From Oscarella lobularis (Eukaryota; Porifera; Homoscleromorpha; Homosclerophorida; Oscarellidae): a DNA stretch of 64,000 nt. Positions 54,661 to 64,000 of the stretch are shown one piece after another; the stretch's first letter is position 1, and the number at the start of each line of letters is the position of its first letter. The DNA is taken from the NCBI RefSeq assembly GCF_947507565.1, contig NC_089175.1, positions 2,469,733-2,533,732 of the forward strand. The letters run 5' to 3'. Under the pieces are notes generated by a model that was given only the letters and a program-made list of their open reading frames with translations, was not told the DNA's origin and searched no databases. Position numbers and translations under genes: made by a program.

Positions 54661-55188
54661 ATGAGACGCCTTCTCTATTTTGCTCTTTTTGGTGGAGTAT
54701 TCTCTCTTCTATGGGTTGCTTTTCTACAGGATCTTGGACCCGTCTCTAAGCACGAAACGCACGTAGTCATAAAAAAGGCGAACGCAACTGCCGTCTACGA
54801 ATACTTCGCCGATTTTTCGTCAAGCATGCCAGCACTGCATCCACTCGTCACCGAAGTGAAATTTCTCGAGAGGAGAGACAAATACAATGTGTACCAAATC
54901 ACGGACAACGCTTGGCCATTTCAATGGACAATGAAAGTATTTTCGTACCCAGACGCGGAAAAATTGTCAATTAGTAGCACTACACCATCCGCCGCCTTGA
55001 GCCTGCGTCTATCGTCACTGTTCGTAATGGAGCAGGTTAACGAAGATGTTCTGGTGTCGGAGCAGTTTGAGATGGCTATGCCTCTCTGGTATGATTTGCT
55101 ATTGGGAAAATGGATTTGTAACTTTACGACGGACGTACACCAAAACTTGCTGAACAATTTGAAAGAGCATTTTGAGACTGAGCAGTAG
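54661..55188 (+). CDS. SRPBCC-like membrane-anchored protein 1 (175 aa)
   Basis: Intact single-exon gene. N-terminal hydrophobic segment LLYFALFGGVFSLLWVAF, then the family signature LQDLGPVSKH, KKANATAVYEYFADFSSSMP, LHPLVTEVKFLERR, a central beta-rich part, AMPLWYDLLLGKW and a C-terminal helix NLLNNLKEHFE. The pattern of one long C-terminal helix over beta strands suggests a START/polyketide-cyclase fold. First of the tandem + strand array. Confidence 0.75.
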   Translation: MRRLLYFALFGGVFSLLWVAFLQDLGPVSKHETHVVIKKANATAVYEYFADFSSSMPALHPLVTEVKFLERRDKYNVYQITDNAWPFQWTMKVFSYPDAEKLSISSTTPSAALSLRLSSLFVMEQVNEDVLVSEQFEMAMPLWYDLLLGKWICNFTTDVHQNLLNNLKEHFETEQ

Positions 55189-55569
55189 CGGTCGCTTGGA
55201 ACGATGAAAGAAATATTGCGTCGCTTTGTCGTTCAGTAGAGTGGCTCTAATTACAGCTAACATATATAATAAATATTTGCATTATTTAATCCTCTTGCTG
55301 GGCGACACTAGGTGAAGCTCTCAGGCTTTCTTTAGGTTGTATTCTACTTAGGTGGCAGTAGACTAGAGCACAGGCTGCATTGTAGGAGAAGCAGTCCAAG
55401 CGGCTATTTCGGTATTTGATCTGAAAGTTGAAAGCAAAGAAAGTGAAGTTGAATTGAAGGGTACTCGATTCTTTTTACTTCAGTAGAAGGATTTGACAAC
55501 GAACGTTGAAAACCGTGCATGGCTTTGATAACAGCCTTTGCGACAACTTGCTTCCTGGTTACCGTCTGT

Positions 55570-55640
55570 GGCGCGATGAAACATCGACTATTGTACTTTG
55601 CTTTTCTGCACGATTTCGGACCTTTCTCCATGAGAGTCGC
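55570..55640 (+). pseudogene. Truncated SRPBCC-like 5' fragment
   Basis: About 60 bp encode the N-terminal family stretch (MKHRLLYFAFLHDFGPF) and then stop matching where the copied CARD-Kelch C block begins near 55660. The gene was cut by that insertion. Confidence 0.65.
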
Positions 55641-55951
55641 ACCTCCGCAATTCCTCAGCTAATTGAAATTCGTCACGTGCAACGATCCCCATCTCATTTT
55701 GTCGTTCTCCCTGCGTTTCCCCTGTCTTATCGCCTAATTTGGCTAATCCCGAACGTCAAAAAATGTTTACTATTCCCAAACAAAAATCAAAATGAGACTT
55801 CACTTGTTTTTGTTACAAGGGACTCTTGTGGGGATTTTCCCCGAACCGTGCGCCTACCTTACATAAATATTCGTTCTCCCCGAACCGCCCTCATTCTTCG
55901 CACAGCCGCCGCCGTCGCCGTTTCTTATTCGTCGCCTCCGCTCTTGTCCAA

Positions 55952-57358
55952 ATGTCTGCATTGATCGACAAACGATGGGAATCGATTGTCCGAGACCAAT
56001 TCGACGATCTCGTTCAAGTTCTCGATCCTTACTCTTTCCTCGATCGTCTCTTTCGCAAGAAACTCGTCACCAAAGAGGAATATCACCGTCTTCGCTCGAT
56101 GCCGTCGAGAGAAGAGAAATCTCGCGCGCTACTCAGCGATATTTTGCCGCGGAAGGGAGAGACGTCTTACGATCAATTTGTGACGATTCTGCGAGAGACC
56201 GAAGGACAGGAACACGTCGTCAAAGTTCTAGGTGAGCGAATAGCACAACGACGGGATTTTCTTGATTGATTTTGCGAAATTCTTAGGAGGAGAGAGAAAA
56301 ACGTCGGCGGCGGGAGAAGAGGAGAAGAAAGAATTGGTGAAAAAGCTTGCCGAATCGGAGAAGAAACTTGCGGAAACAGAGAAGAAGCATGCGGAATCGG
56401 AAAAGAAGCACGAGGAGTCGGAGAAGAAGCGTGCGGATTCAGAGAAGAAGCATGCGAAATCGGAATTGACTAATATTGGATTGAGAAATAAGGTTATTTT
56501 ATTTGATTGATATAAATAGGATTGAGAATTGGATATTTTTAGATTGGACGATGGAATGGGGGTCATCTCAAATGGAAACAATTCGAACCAAACATGCCTC
56601 TCTTTGGTTGTTTGCCACTTGGATGTGTGGCTGAAATCAATGGAATGATACATGTTGGTTGGGAGAATAGAATGTTTCAGTTGAAGGAGGGAGCGTGGAA
56701 GGGAGAGAAGCATCGTCTGGGTTTTCTCATAGGGAGTGTCTTTGAATGTGAAGGGAAAGGATATGTCATGGAGGGGGGCGGGGTCATTGGGGGACAATGC
56801 AAGAGAATTCATGAATGGAAAAGTGAAACGAGAGATTTGGAATTATTAACTGAAATACCACATGAATATCAATTCTATAACAGATCAGCAATTGGACACA
56901 ATGGGAGCATTTATCTTGTGGGAGGGAAATGGGGGAGTGATCGAGTTGATTGTTTTGATATTAATAAGGGAGAATGGGAACCAATAAAGAAAATGAAGAA
57001 TGGACGGTGCTGGTGTTCATTGGCTGTGATTGATGATAAAATGTTTGTTGGAGGAGGGAAAGGGGCGGGGAATTCAGTTGAATGTTTTTTGATGAAGGAA
57101 CAAAAGTGGATTGATATCAATCCAACTACAAAGTACAAGTGTCAATTGTCCTCATGGAATGGAAAACTTGTCGCAACAGGAGGATTTGAAAGTAGCGATT
57201 GTGTTGAATTGTATGATGAATTATCCGGGGATTGGCTTCCATTGCCATCAATGAATGAGGGACGACATCTCCATGGTGCATGTGAAACAAAGGACAATCA
57301 ATTAGTTGTAGTGGGGGGATGGGGTGCAAAGAACTCACTTGAATGTTTGAAATTGTAA
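55952..57358 (+). CDS. CARD-coiled-coil-Kelch protein C (433 aa, 3 exons)
   Basis: Third, intact member of the family. Exons 55952-56231 (CARD: IVRDQFDDLVQVLDPYSFLD, DILPRKGETSYDQFVTILRE), 56287-56492 (coiled coil) and 56543-57358 (Kelch propeller) join in frame. The coiled-coil exon is about 80 bp longer than in copies A and B through repeated AESEKKH/ESEKKR heptads, so the rod is longer. The Kelch exon is nearly identical to A except at short codon clusters in the blade loops (for example SRS region FYN, CWCSLAVID, TKYKCQLSS, GGFESSDCVE, RHLHGACE). It was copied with about 290 bp of upstream sequence and about 350 bp downstream into the SRPBCC cluster. No stop or frameshift; probably functional. 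Confidence 0.87.
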
Positions 57359-58350
57359 ATGTGTTTTTGAGATCCAATTAAAATATCACGTGACCATTCG
57401 ATTCTTGGTTCTCCGTGACGAAGAAGACTGGCAAAATCACTCCAATGCCTCCATCTTTGCTCTTTCATTTATTCTCTTTCCGCCGAAAATTATTCAAATT
57501 TCATTTCGCAAAAAAAGACAGCGCCGGCGACGAAATGAGTATCTGACAAGACTTCGTGTACATCAGACAGCAGCTATGACACGTACAAGCTTACTTATCA
57601 AGTGTAGAATAACGGTGAAATGAGATCATGCGGCCGCCGAACGAGTAATTAAGCGCGCGCTATAAATCAAACCCCGTATGTATTGAAATGATGACGTCAT
57701 TTGTCTTCCACTTACGAATGACTTCAGTCAACGTCCAGGCAAACGATCACCTAAGCACAACTATTTTCAGATGTTAACTCGTTAGATATCTATTATTTTT
57801 TATTAATTTATTTTTGATGTAAATTTTTTGATGCCCACTATTTCCGACCAGCGTCCCTCTGTGTGTCACAAAAAAGCTCATTTTCAGTCTAAATCAACGG
57901 TAGGAAAACAAAGCATAACTATTTTTCATATGTTAATTCCTTATCCATTTATTTCATTATTTCATTATTTATTTACCTTAATTTTCTATTTTTTGTTGCC
58001 CAGTATTTCCATCCAGAGCCATTCTGTGCTCTCCAACTTTGAGTAAAGCGTGTGCAAATTTGTATACGCTTGCCCTGTTCCCCCAAAAAAACTATTGGCT
58101 GGCCCGTTGTAGAAACGCACACCAAAATGAAAATAAGGCTTATAAATCCAATGTTCGCGTTTGACCAGGGATTGTAGAGAGATCCGTGGTTTGACAATGT
58201 GATGAGCTGGTTCTCTGTGAGCCTCAACAACAGGCAGCGTAGCCCATAGTGGGGATAATAATCGGCATTATTAGACGGTGAAGTGAGGAAAGAGAGACAT
58301 GTGAACCGTTTATTGGTTGCCGCCGCATTTATAACAACGACTGGCGTCTG
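57359..58350. other. AT-rich intergenic DNA after CARD-Kelch C
   Basis: The first 350 bp are the copied downstream flank (similar to 21313-21690 and 25977-26350). Then comes AT-rich sequence with two related stretches (57770-57900 and 57905-58030) that share TATTTTT-type runs and CCAGCGTCCCTCTGTG / CCAGAGCCATTCTGTG, a weak direct repeat. No gene supported. Confidence 0.5.
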
Positions 58351-58354
58351 GCGC

Positions 58355-58830
58355 GATGAAACATCTGCCGTACTTCGTCCTTTCCGCTGAACTGTTGTAC
58401 TTTTGCTTTGCTGCAGGATCTCGGACCTTAATCCGAGCACAACGTAGACGTGTACTTATAAAATGGCCAACGCGACTGCTGTCTACGAATTTTTCGCTAA
58501 TTTTTCGTCAAGCATACCGCTGTTGCAGCCTCTACGTTACAGAGGTACTGTAGGAGTTCTTGAGAGAGGAGACAACTACACTGTCTACCATATCATGGAG
58601 AACGTTTGGGAATTCATATGGATCAAAATCAAAGTATTTTCATATCGAGACGCGGAGAGATAACACTGTGACGTCTGCTGCTTCCTTGAGTTTGCGTTTA
58701 TAAAAGGAAGATGTTCTGGTGACAGAGCGCTTGGAGATGGAAATGCCTCTCTGCTATATGATTGGCTACTGGGAAAATTGATTCGCAACTTCACAGCGAA
58801 GTTGCATCAAAAGACGCTTAATTAATACTA
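58355..58830 (+). pseudogene. SRPBCC-like pseudogene 1
   Basis: Aligns with the intact gene at 60593 along its length (MKHLPYFVLSAELLYF, NATAVYEFFANFSSSIP, DNYTVYHIMENVWEFIWIK, CHQKT near the end), but small indels shift the frame after the first membrane segment and again near 58670-58700. About 60 bp are missing in the middle. No full-length product possible. Confidence 0.75.
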
Positions 58831-58894
58831 TCGCACTAAAAATACAACTAGAGCCTAAGAAACGACGCGTTTAGTTGGCTGTTCTATATAGGGG

Positions 58895-59045
58895 GTTGGG
58901 GAACTAGTTGAAGGAATTCGACGTGAGGAGGATGCCAGAGTTCGTGGATGGCACCGGCTCCAAGGAAAAAGATTCCCACGCCACTCACCATGCACCTACG
59001 CGTAGACGTACTCAACTCGAGAGAATCCATAGCTAAACGATACGG
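58895..59045 (-). pseudogene. Possible SLC30A9-like relic
   Basis: Reading the minus strand, YGFSRVEYVYA is followed after a 1-2 nt frameshift by VSGVGIFFLGAGAIHELWHP and HVEFLQL. This resembles the segment Y-GFSN-RY...SGVGIF--GAG...HP of the mitochondrial zinc transporter SLC30A9/ZnT9. Only this one stretch is seen, with a frameshift, so a decayed exon is the best reading. Confidence 0.4.
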
Positions 59046-59620
59046 AATAGAGGACCGACTGGATTCTCTAAAGTCTAAACGCGCGCTTATACGGATGATA
59101 TGGGTCGGGTTTTCGTATTGAGTTTGCTATTTCAATAGCAAGAAGACGCTACAGCTAGTAAATACGACGTGTTCTAATGCCTAATAACTCGTCAGGGAGA
59201 AGAGTCTAGGAGTGAGGCTAGTGTTCTGTACCTGATTTAGCATATCAACGACTGATTTGAACAGCTGCATTGCTGAAAATAAAATAAAAGATCGTCTAAT
59301 TCATTGTGAAGACATTGCGTTTAATTAATTAACCTTAATATTGCGTGAGAAATGAGAAAAGAGTGAAGCGGGCGAGATTGAGGACGATCAACGCTGGCAC
59401 TTTAATTAACCGAAATGGGCAGTTTGGGTCACGCAATGACACGATACTCTGACTCAAAATCAATAATAGAGTCTATAGAGAAGGTGGGTCAAAATCGACC
59501 CGGTGTGTACGTTTACGTATTTTTCGCGGTCTTGGTGCAACAATTTAAAAATTGGCATGGAAGAAGAAAAAAAGAATTCAGTTGGGTGTGACACTAGCGC
59601 ACGCGTACCGGACTGGCAAC
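59046..59620. other. Unassigned intergenic DNA
   Basis: Holds no frame with family similarity. It ends just before the decayed start of SRPBCC-like pseudogene 2. No repeats or RNA genes recognised. Confidence 0.5.
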
Positions 59621-59624
59621 AAAA

Positions 59625-60112
59625 TTGTCCTTTTCGTTGGGCTGTTGTACTTTGCTACCAGTTGGACCCGTCTATAACCACGACGTGCATGTGGTTATAA
59701 AAAAGGCAAACGTCACTGCTGTATTTAGCTTCTTGACTGATTATTCCTCGAACATGCCACTGGTGCATCCCGTCGTCACCGAAGTGAAACTCCTGGAGAG
59801 CAGAGACGATTACAAGGTGTACCAATCCACGGAATACGTATGGCCATGTTTCTGGATCACAATGAAAGCATTTTCACACCAAGACGCAGAAAAATTGTCC
59901 ATCAATACGACCGTACCGTCTGCTGCCTTAGGCTGTCTATATCGTCGCTAGCCGTAATGAAACAGGATGAAGAAAACGTCCTGGTGACAGAGCACTTGGA
60001 GTCGGCAATGCCTCTTTGGTATGATTGGCTGCTGGAAAAATTGATTCGCAACTTCGCAGTGGAGTCACACCAAAAGATGCTCAACAATTTGAAAGAGCAC
60101 TTTGAGGAGTAG
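59625..60112 (+). pseudogene. SRPBCC-like pseudogene 2
   Basis: Similar to the intact gene at 61403: HDVHVVIKKANVTAVFSFLT, MPLVHPVVTEVKLLESRDDY, YVWPCFWITMKAFSHQDAEK. A one-base change in length near 59930 shifts the frame before LSISSLAVMKQDEENVLVTE, and the N-terminal LQDLGP segment is damaged by a short deletion. The 3' half (SAMPLWYDWLLEKLIRNF) is otherwise well kept, so the loss is recent. Confidence 0.75.
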
Positions 60113-60592
60113 AAGTTACTTGGACTAAATGACATTTTTGTAGCTCATTGTAGAATTACCCCGAGCTGATATATAATTATTATTATTTATTCACCGTCAG
60201 AGTTTACACATGACAATGTGATGAGATGGCTCCCTGTGAGCGCGTCAACGACAGGCAGCGTAGCCCATGCAACTGAAACCTTTCTTTAGTTGTACTCTAC
60301 CTGAACGGCAGTATAGCACAGGCACGGCGAGAGACTTGGCGAGAAAGAGAGAGGAGGAGCTATCTCAGTATTTAATCTGAAAGCAAAGAAAGTGAACCTG
60401 AAGAACACTAGACTTTTTAGACTAACGTTGAAAAACGTGGCTTTGATAAAAAAAGACGTATGCTATCTACATCGCTTCTGAAAAGATAGGCTGAATCAGA
60501 GGCTTTGCAGCTAAGAAAACGGCGTAGAAAACTTTCGGTAACTCCTTAGCAACCAGGGCATGCGCAGTGAAAGTCCGTCCTGCGATGAAAAG
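60113..60592. other. Repeated upstream region of SRPBCC-like genes
   Basis: The stretch TGACAATGTGATGAG-TGG...CTGTGAGC...CAACGACAGGCAGCGTAGCCCAT (60209-60270) recurs near 58192-58250, and CTTTCTTTAG-TTGTA-TCTACCT (60280-60300) recurs near 55327-55352. These shared 5' flanks show that the array grew by whole-unit duplication, promoters included. Confidence 0.55.
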
Positions 60593-61120
60593 ATGAAACG
60601 TCTGGCGTATTTCGTCCTTTCCGCTGGACTGTTGTACTTTGCTTTGTTGCAGGATCTCGGACCTTTCTCTGAGCACGAAGTAGATGTACTTATAAAAAAG
60701 GCCAACGCAACTGCTGTCTATGAATTTTTCGCTAATTTTTCGTCAAGCATGCCGGTAATGCAGCCTCTCGTTACAGACGTAGAAGTTCTCGAGAGGGGAG
60801 ACAATTACACTGTCTACCAGATCACGGAGAACGTTTGGGCATTCATATGGATCAAGATCAAAGTATTTTCACATCGAGACGCGGAGAAATTGTCAGTTGA
60901 TAACTCTGTGCCGTCTACTGCCTTGAGTTTGCGTTTATCGTCACGATTTGTAATGAAACAGGAAAAGGAAGATGTTCTCGTGACAGAGCGCTTGGAGATG
61001 GCAATGCCTCTCTGGTATGATTGGCTACTGGGAAAATTGGTTCGCAACTTCACAGCGAAGGTGCATCAAAAGATGCTTAACAATTTGAAGACGAAGTTTG
61101 AAACGAACCAGTCGAAATGA
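60593..61120 (+). CDS. SRPBCC-like membrane-anchored protein 2 (175 aa)
   Basis: Intact single exon. Start at 60593 (MKRLAYFVLSAGLLYFALLQ) is chosen over an in-frame ATG at 60560 because it matches the other members. Family blocks: LLQDLGPFSEH, KKANATAVYEFFANFSSSMP, VTDVEVLERGDNYTVYQITE, FSHRDAEKLSVD, EMAMPLWYDWLLGKLVRNFT and KMLNNLKTKFE. Function unknown. Confidence 0.75.
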   Translation: MKRLAYFVLSAGLLYFALLQDLGPFSEHEVDVLIKKANATAVYEFFANFSSSMPVMQPLVTDVEVLERGDNYTVYQITENVWAFIWIKIKVFSHRDAEKLSVDNSVPSTALSLRLSSRFVMKQEKEDVLVTERLEMAMPLWYDWLLGKLVRNFTAKVHQKMLNNLKTKFETNQSK

Positions 61121-61239
61121 CGCAAAAATTGCTTGCTGCTCCTACCATTGTAATAGAACAGAGAAAAAGGTCTATACCTACATACAGACTACAGTGGTCG
61201 TTTTTTTTTTTATAATCTACCTGTAGTCCGTACAGCGTA

Positions 61240-61262
61240 GGTGTGGCGGGGGGGGGGGGACA
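61240..61262. repeat. G-rich homopolymer
   Basis: A run of about ten G (GGCGGGGGGGGGGGA) follows a ten-T run at 61200-61212 in the spacer between SRPBCC-like genes 2 and 3. Low complexity only. Confidence 0.6.
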
Positions 61263-61402
61263 TTCAAAAGTCAGCTTGCCAACATTGGGTTTATTTAGTC
61301 AGGTTACCACGTGACCCCGAGCGAAGGGTGTGGCCTCCAGACTAGGGTAAGTAGTAGGGTTTACTAGTCTGGTTTATTACAATGACAACAGGATCTGCTG
61401 CG

Positions 61403-61939
61403 ATGAAAAAGCTGTCCTACTTTGTCGCTTTCGCTGGACTATTGTGCGTTGTTTTTCTGCAGGATCTTGGACCTTTCTCTAAGCACAGAGTAGACGTGCT
61501 CATAGAAAAGGCAAACGCGACTGCCGTCTACGAATTCTTGGCCGATTACTCGTCAAATTTACCCGTCTTGCATCCGACCGTCACCGAAGTGAAAATCGTC
61601 GAGAAAAGAAACAATTTCAGCGTCTACGAAGCGACGGAATACGTATGGCCATGCCTGTGGATCACCATGAAAGTATTCTCACACCGAGACGCAGAAAAAT
61701 TGTCAATCAATAACAGCATACCGTCTGCCGCCTTGGGATTGCATCTATCGTCCCTAACCGTCATAAAACAGGATAATAAAGACGTTCTGGTGACGGAGCA
61801 CTTGGGGCTGGCAATGCCTCTCTGGTACGACTGGCTACTAGGAAAAGTGATTCGCAGCTTTGCAGTGGACGTGCACCAGAAGCTGTCAAACAACCTGAAG
61901 GCGCACTTCGAAACTAAGCAAATGAAAAATGAAAAATGA
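61403..61939 (+). CDS. SRPBCC-like membrane-anchored protein 3 (178 aa)
   Basis: Intact single exon starting MKKLSYFVAFAGLLCVVFLQ (an ATG at 61382 adds seven residues). It has LQDLGPFSKHRVDVLIEKAN, ATAVYEFLADYSSNLPVLHP, EYVWPCLWITMKVFSHRDAE, LAMPLWYDWLLGKVIRSFAV and a Lys-rich end. Closest relative is the pseudogene at 59625. Function unknown. Confidence 0.75.
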   Translation: MKKLSYFVAFAGLLCVVFLQDLGPFSKHRVDVLIEKANATAVYEFLADYSSNLPVLHPTVTEVKIVEKRNNFSVYEATEYVWPCLWITMKVFSHRDAEKLSINNSIPSAALGLHLSSLTVIKQDNKDVLVTEHLGLAMPLWYDWLLGKVIRSFAVDVHQKLSNNLKAHFETKQMKNEK

Positions 61940-62128
61940 CGTATTCTGATAGAGAAACTTCTCCTATTTTGAACCGTCCTCACTAAGCTCCCTTCCTTGC
62001 ACACTGAACAAAGAGGAGAACTTGAACTTTTCGTGCAAAAAGCAAACCAGCTGTCGTCTATCCTAACACGTGATCCTATCATCCTACATGTTGGTTTCAA
62101 TCTATTCTAATAGAGGAAGGAACGCTAA

Positions 62129-62662
62129 ATGGGCATCCTCCATTATTCCGTTTTCGTCGTCCTATGCGCCGTCCTGTGGGTCGCTCTCCTACAGGACTTC
62201 GGGCCCGTGTCGAAACACCGGCTTCAAATCGCCATAAAGGACGCGAAAGCGACGAACGTCTACGAATTCCTAGCCGACGTTCCGACGAGCCTACCGGTAC
62301 TCCATGCACTCATAAGAGAAGTGAAAACGATCGAAAAGACGATCGATCGTACGGATTACGTGTGCGTCGAAGCGCCGCTGCCGTTTCTCACGCTCACCTA
62401 CGCGCTCGTCTCGTACGAAGACGTCGACGCCTTGTCGGTGAATCTGTCGGTGCCGAATCTTCTGTTCGGCTTTCGCGCGTCGTCTCTGTTCACGTTGCGC
62501 GACGACGAGACGACGGGCGAGCTGCTCGTCGTCGAAGACGTTCACATTGCGCTTCCGCGCTGGTGGGACGTGCCTTTTGGGACCTTCGTTCGCAATTTCG
62601 TGCTCGAACACCATCGAACGTTGCTCGGGCGACTGAGGACGACGTTTGAACCGAAACAGTGA
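62129..62662 (+). CDS. SRPBCC-like membrane-anchored protein 4, GC-rich divergent member (177 aa)
   Basis: Single exon, MGILHYSVFVVLCAVLWVAL, then LLQDFGPVSKHRLQIAIKDA and NVYEFLADVPTSLPVLHALI. The middle is more divergent than in the other members; the end has IALPRWWDVPFGTFVRNF and GRLRTTFEPKQ. Codons are GC-ending like single-copy neighbours, while the other members are AT-richer. It may be the ancestral copy, or one under different constraint. Confidence 0.75.
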   Translation: MGILHYSVFVVLCAVLWVALLQDFGPVSKHRLQIAIKDAKATNVYEFLADVPTSLPVLHALIREVKTIEKTIDRTDYVCVEAPLPFLTLTYALVSYEDVDALSVNLSVPNLLFGFRASSLFTLRDDETTGELLVVEDVHIALPRWWDVPFGTFVRNFVLEHHRTLLGRLRTTFEPKQ

Positions 62663-62797
62663 CGCTTTTCGTTTGCACGTGCATGCGCAGTATTCCTAGA
62701 AAAAACGTGGTTGTATATTTATAGAGAAGCTTCGATTATTAATCGGTGTAGATGTGACGTCACTCAAAGGCTCACGGCGGTTTATATGTGGAACATT

Positions 62798-64000
62798 TTA
62801 TTGTACGATAGCCTTATTTGAAGTTCGTTCCTTCAAAACGTTCTTGATGAAAAATTCCCCTAGAAAGAATTGAGCAAACGCAAGTCTCTCCCTTCGCACT
62901 TCTCACTTACCAGCTCTGTAAGAAGATCGCACAAGAGGCCCACTTGCAGTGTACAGAAACCCAAGCTCATTCGCCACCTTTTCCCAATAAGCAAATTTAT
63001 CCGGAGTCACATATTCGACCACCTAGAAAACAGATAAATAATAAAAATTAATTTACACTGAGGTGTCTCGCCTTGAGATGTCGCTTTGTCGGCTGCATGT
63101 ATTGACCCAACGTGAGGCAATCCACACCGGCGTCTCGAACTTCCTTCATCGTTTTGAATATTTGTTCGTCCGTCTCGCCCAAACCCAGCATGATCGACGT
63201 CTTCGTTATTAGATCGGGTCTCAAGGTCTTTGCGTGAACAAGAACGTCGATCGATTGCCTATAGTTGGCTCGAGGATCACGAACGAGCCTGAAAAGAAAA
63301 GTCGACGAATTTTAATTTTAAGATCTATGGTACCATTGGAGTTCTTGAACTGTTTCCACGTTGTGCGCAAAGACGTCCAATCCGGAGCGACATATTGTAG
63401 CAATGGCATTTTTGTCACCTCGAAAGTCGGGTGTGAGACATTCAACAAGCAAACTCGGACTCCTATCATGTACAGAAAAATAAATAAATAAATAAATACC
63501 TAAAGACAGCGGTGCATCACTATGAGGTACCTTTTCTTTAGTTCTATGACAGTCTGAGCGAAATGTCCAGCGCCGCCGTCCGGCAAATCTAAGAAAGAGA
63601 ACGTCAGAGCAGCGCACGCGTGCGTCACGCGGCGTCGAACCGTCTCTGTCGACCGAAGTCAATACAATGTAGTCTAATCCTCCCCATTCTGAAATAGCTT
63701 CCGCCGTATTTCTTGGCTCATTTGGATCAGGCGGCGGCGGACGTCTCGCCGTCTTTACCGAACAAAAGCGACATCCCCGAGTGCACAAATCACCCAACAA
63801 CTATATACAAAAATTAATTAATTAATTAATTAATTAATCATATTATTAAATTTACCATGATGGTTGCCGTTGCTGTTTGCGTCTCGCCGCCGCCCCAACA
63901 CTCGCCCACGTTCGGACACCGAGCCTCTTCGCATACCTACGAATTTTTTTATTAGATTATACGCTTATCAATACGTACGTAGTCCTTACGGTATTCAATT
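62798..64000 (-). CDS. LIAS: Mitochondrial lipoyl synthase LIAS, 5' part outside window (at least 7 exons)
   Basis: Radical-SAM enzyme that inserts sulfur into octanoyl chains to make lipoate. Exons read from the window edge: LNT (63990-64000), [20 protein letters not shown] (auxiliary-cluster Cys pattern, 63865-63943), the radical-SAM motif CTRGCRFC (about 63790-63760), [41 protein letters not shown] with [98 protein letters not shown] and the last exon [10 protein letters not shown] ending IVQ. All catalytic cysteines in view are kept. The mitochondrial presequence lies beyond the window. Confidence 0.95.

Overview
This is eukaryotic nuclear DNA from an early-branching animal. Genes are split by very short introns (mostly 40-60 bp), intergenic spacers are short, and the gene set is animal-specific: integrin-linked kinase, STIM, a FREM2-type basement-membrane protein, class IA PI3K, UBE3A, CABLES and cbEGF/mucin proteins. 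The intron size, gene density and innate-immune-like CARD proteins fit a compact-genome sponge, perhaps a homoscleromorph. That placement is inference; no rRNA or mitochondrial marker is present. Gene models below were built by hand from reading frames, splice dinucleotides, exon phase and remembered family sequences.

Layout. 0.7-6.1 kb: a tandem segmental duplication of an EGF-mucin gene, VMA21 and COMMD5; the left VMA21 and COMMD5 copies are dead. 6.2-14.5 kb: single-copy housekeeping and signalling genes LONRF(-), NUDT16(+), ADP/ATP carrier(-), STIM(-), SRA1(+). 14.5-17.2 kb: Rab escort protein CHM(-). 17.4-28 kb: a second tandem duplication of ILK(-), a CARD-coiled-coil-Kelch gene(+) and SNAPC1(-). 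ILK survives only in the left unit and SNAPC1 only in the right; the right CARD-Kelch gene is broken by an inserted element. 28-30.5 kb: TOMM7(+), TUSC3/MAGT1(-). 30.7-40.1 kb: a 3,063-residue FREM2-like protein(-). 41.5-53.8 kb: class IA PI3K(-), RPL31(+), FRA10AC1(-), UBE3A(-), a Trm9-like tRNA methyltransferase(+), CABLES(-). 53.8-62.7 kb: an expanded family of small membrane-anchored SRPBCC/START-like proteins, into which a third CARD-Kelch gene has been copied. 62.8-64 kb: lipoyl synthase LIAS(-), cut by the window end.

Most interesting: three CARD-coiled-coil-Kelch genes are nearly identical except at short codon clusters that recur at equivalent places in each Kelch blade, just before the first strand and just after the Gly-Gly. 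In Kelch propellers those places correspond to the inter-blade and b-c loops that form the ligand-binding face. This looks like a diversifying recognition receptor with a CARD signalling domain. Other points: GC-AG introns supported by reading frame in four genes, a UBE3A without its AZUL zinc-finger cysteines, head-to-head gene pairs with start codons only 50-75 bp apart, and small inverted-repeat elements.
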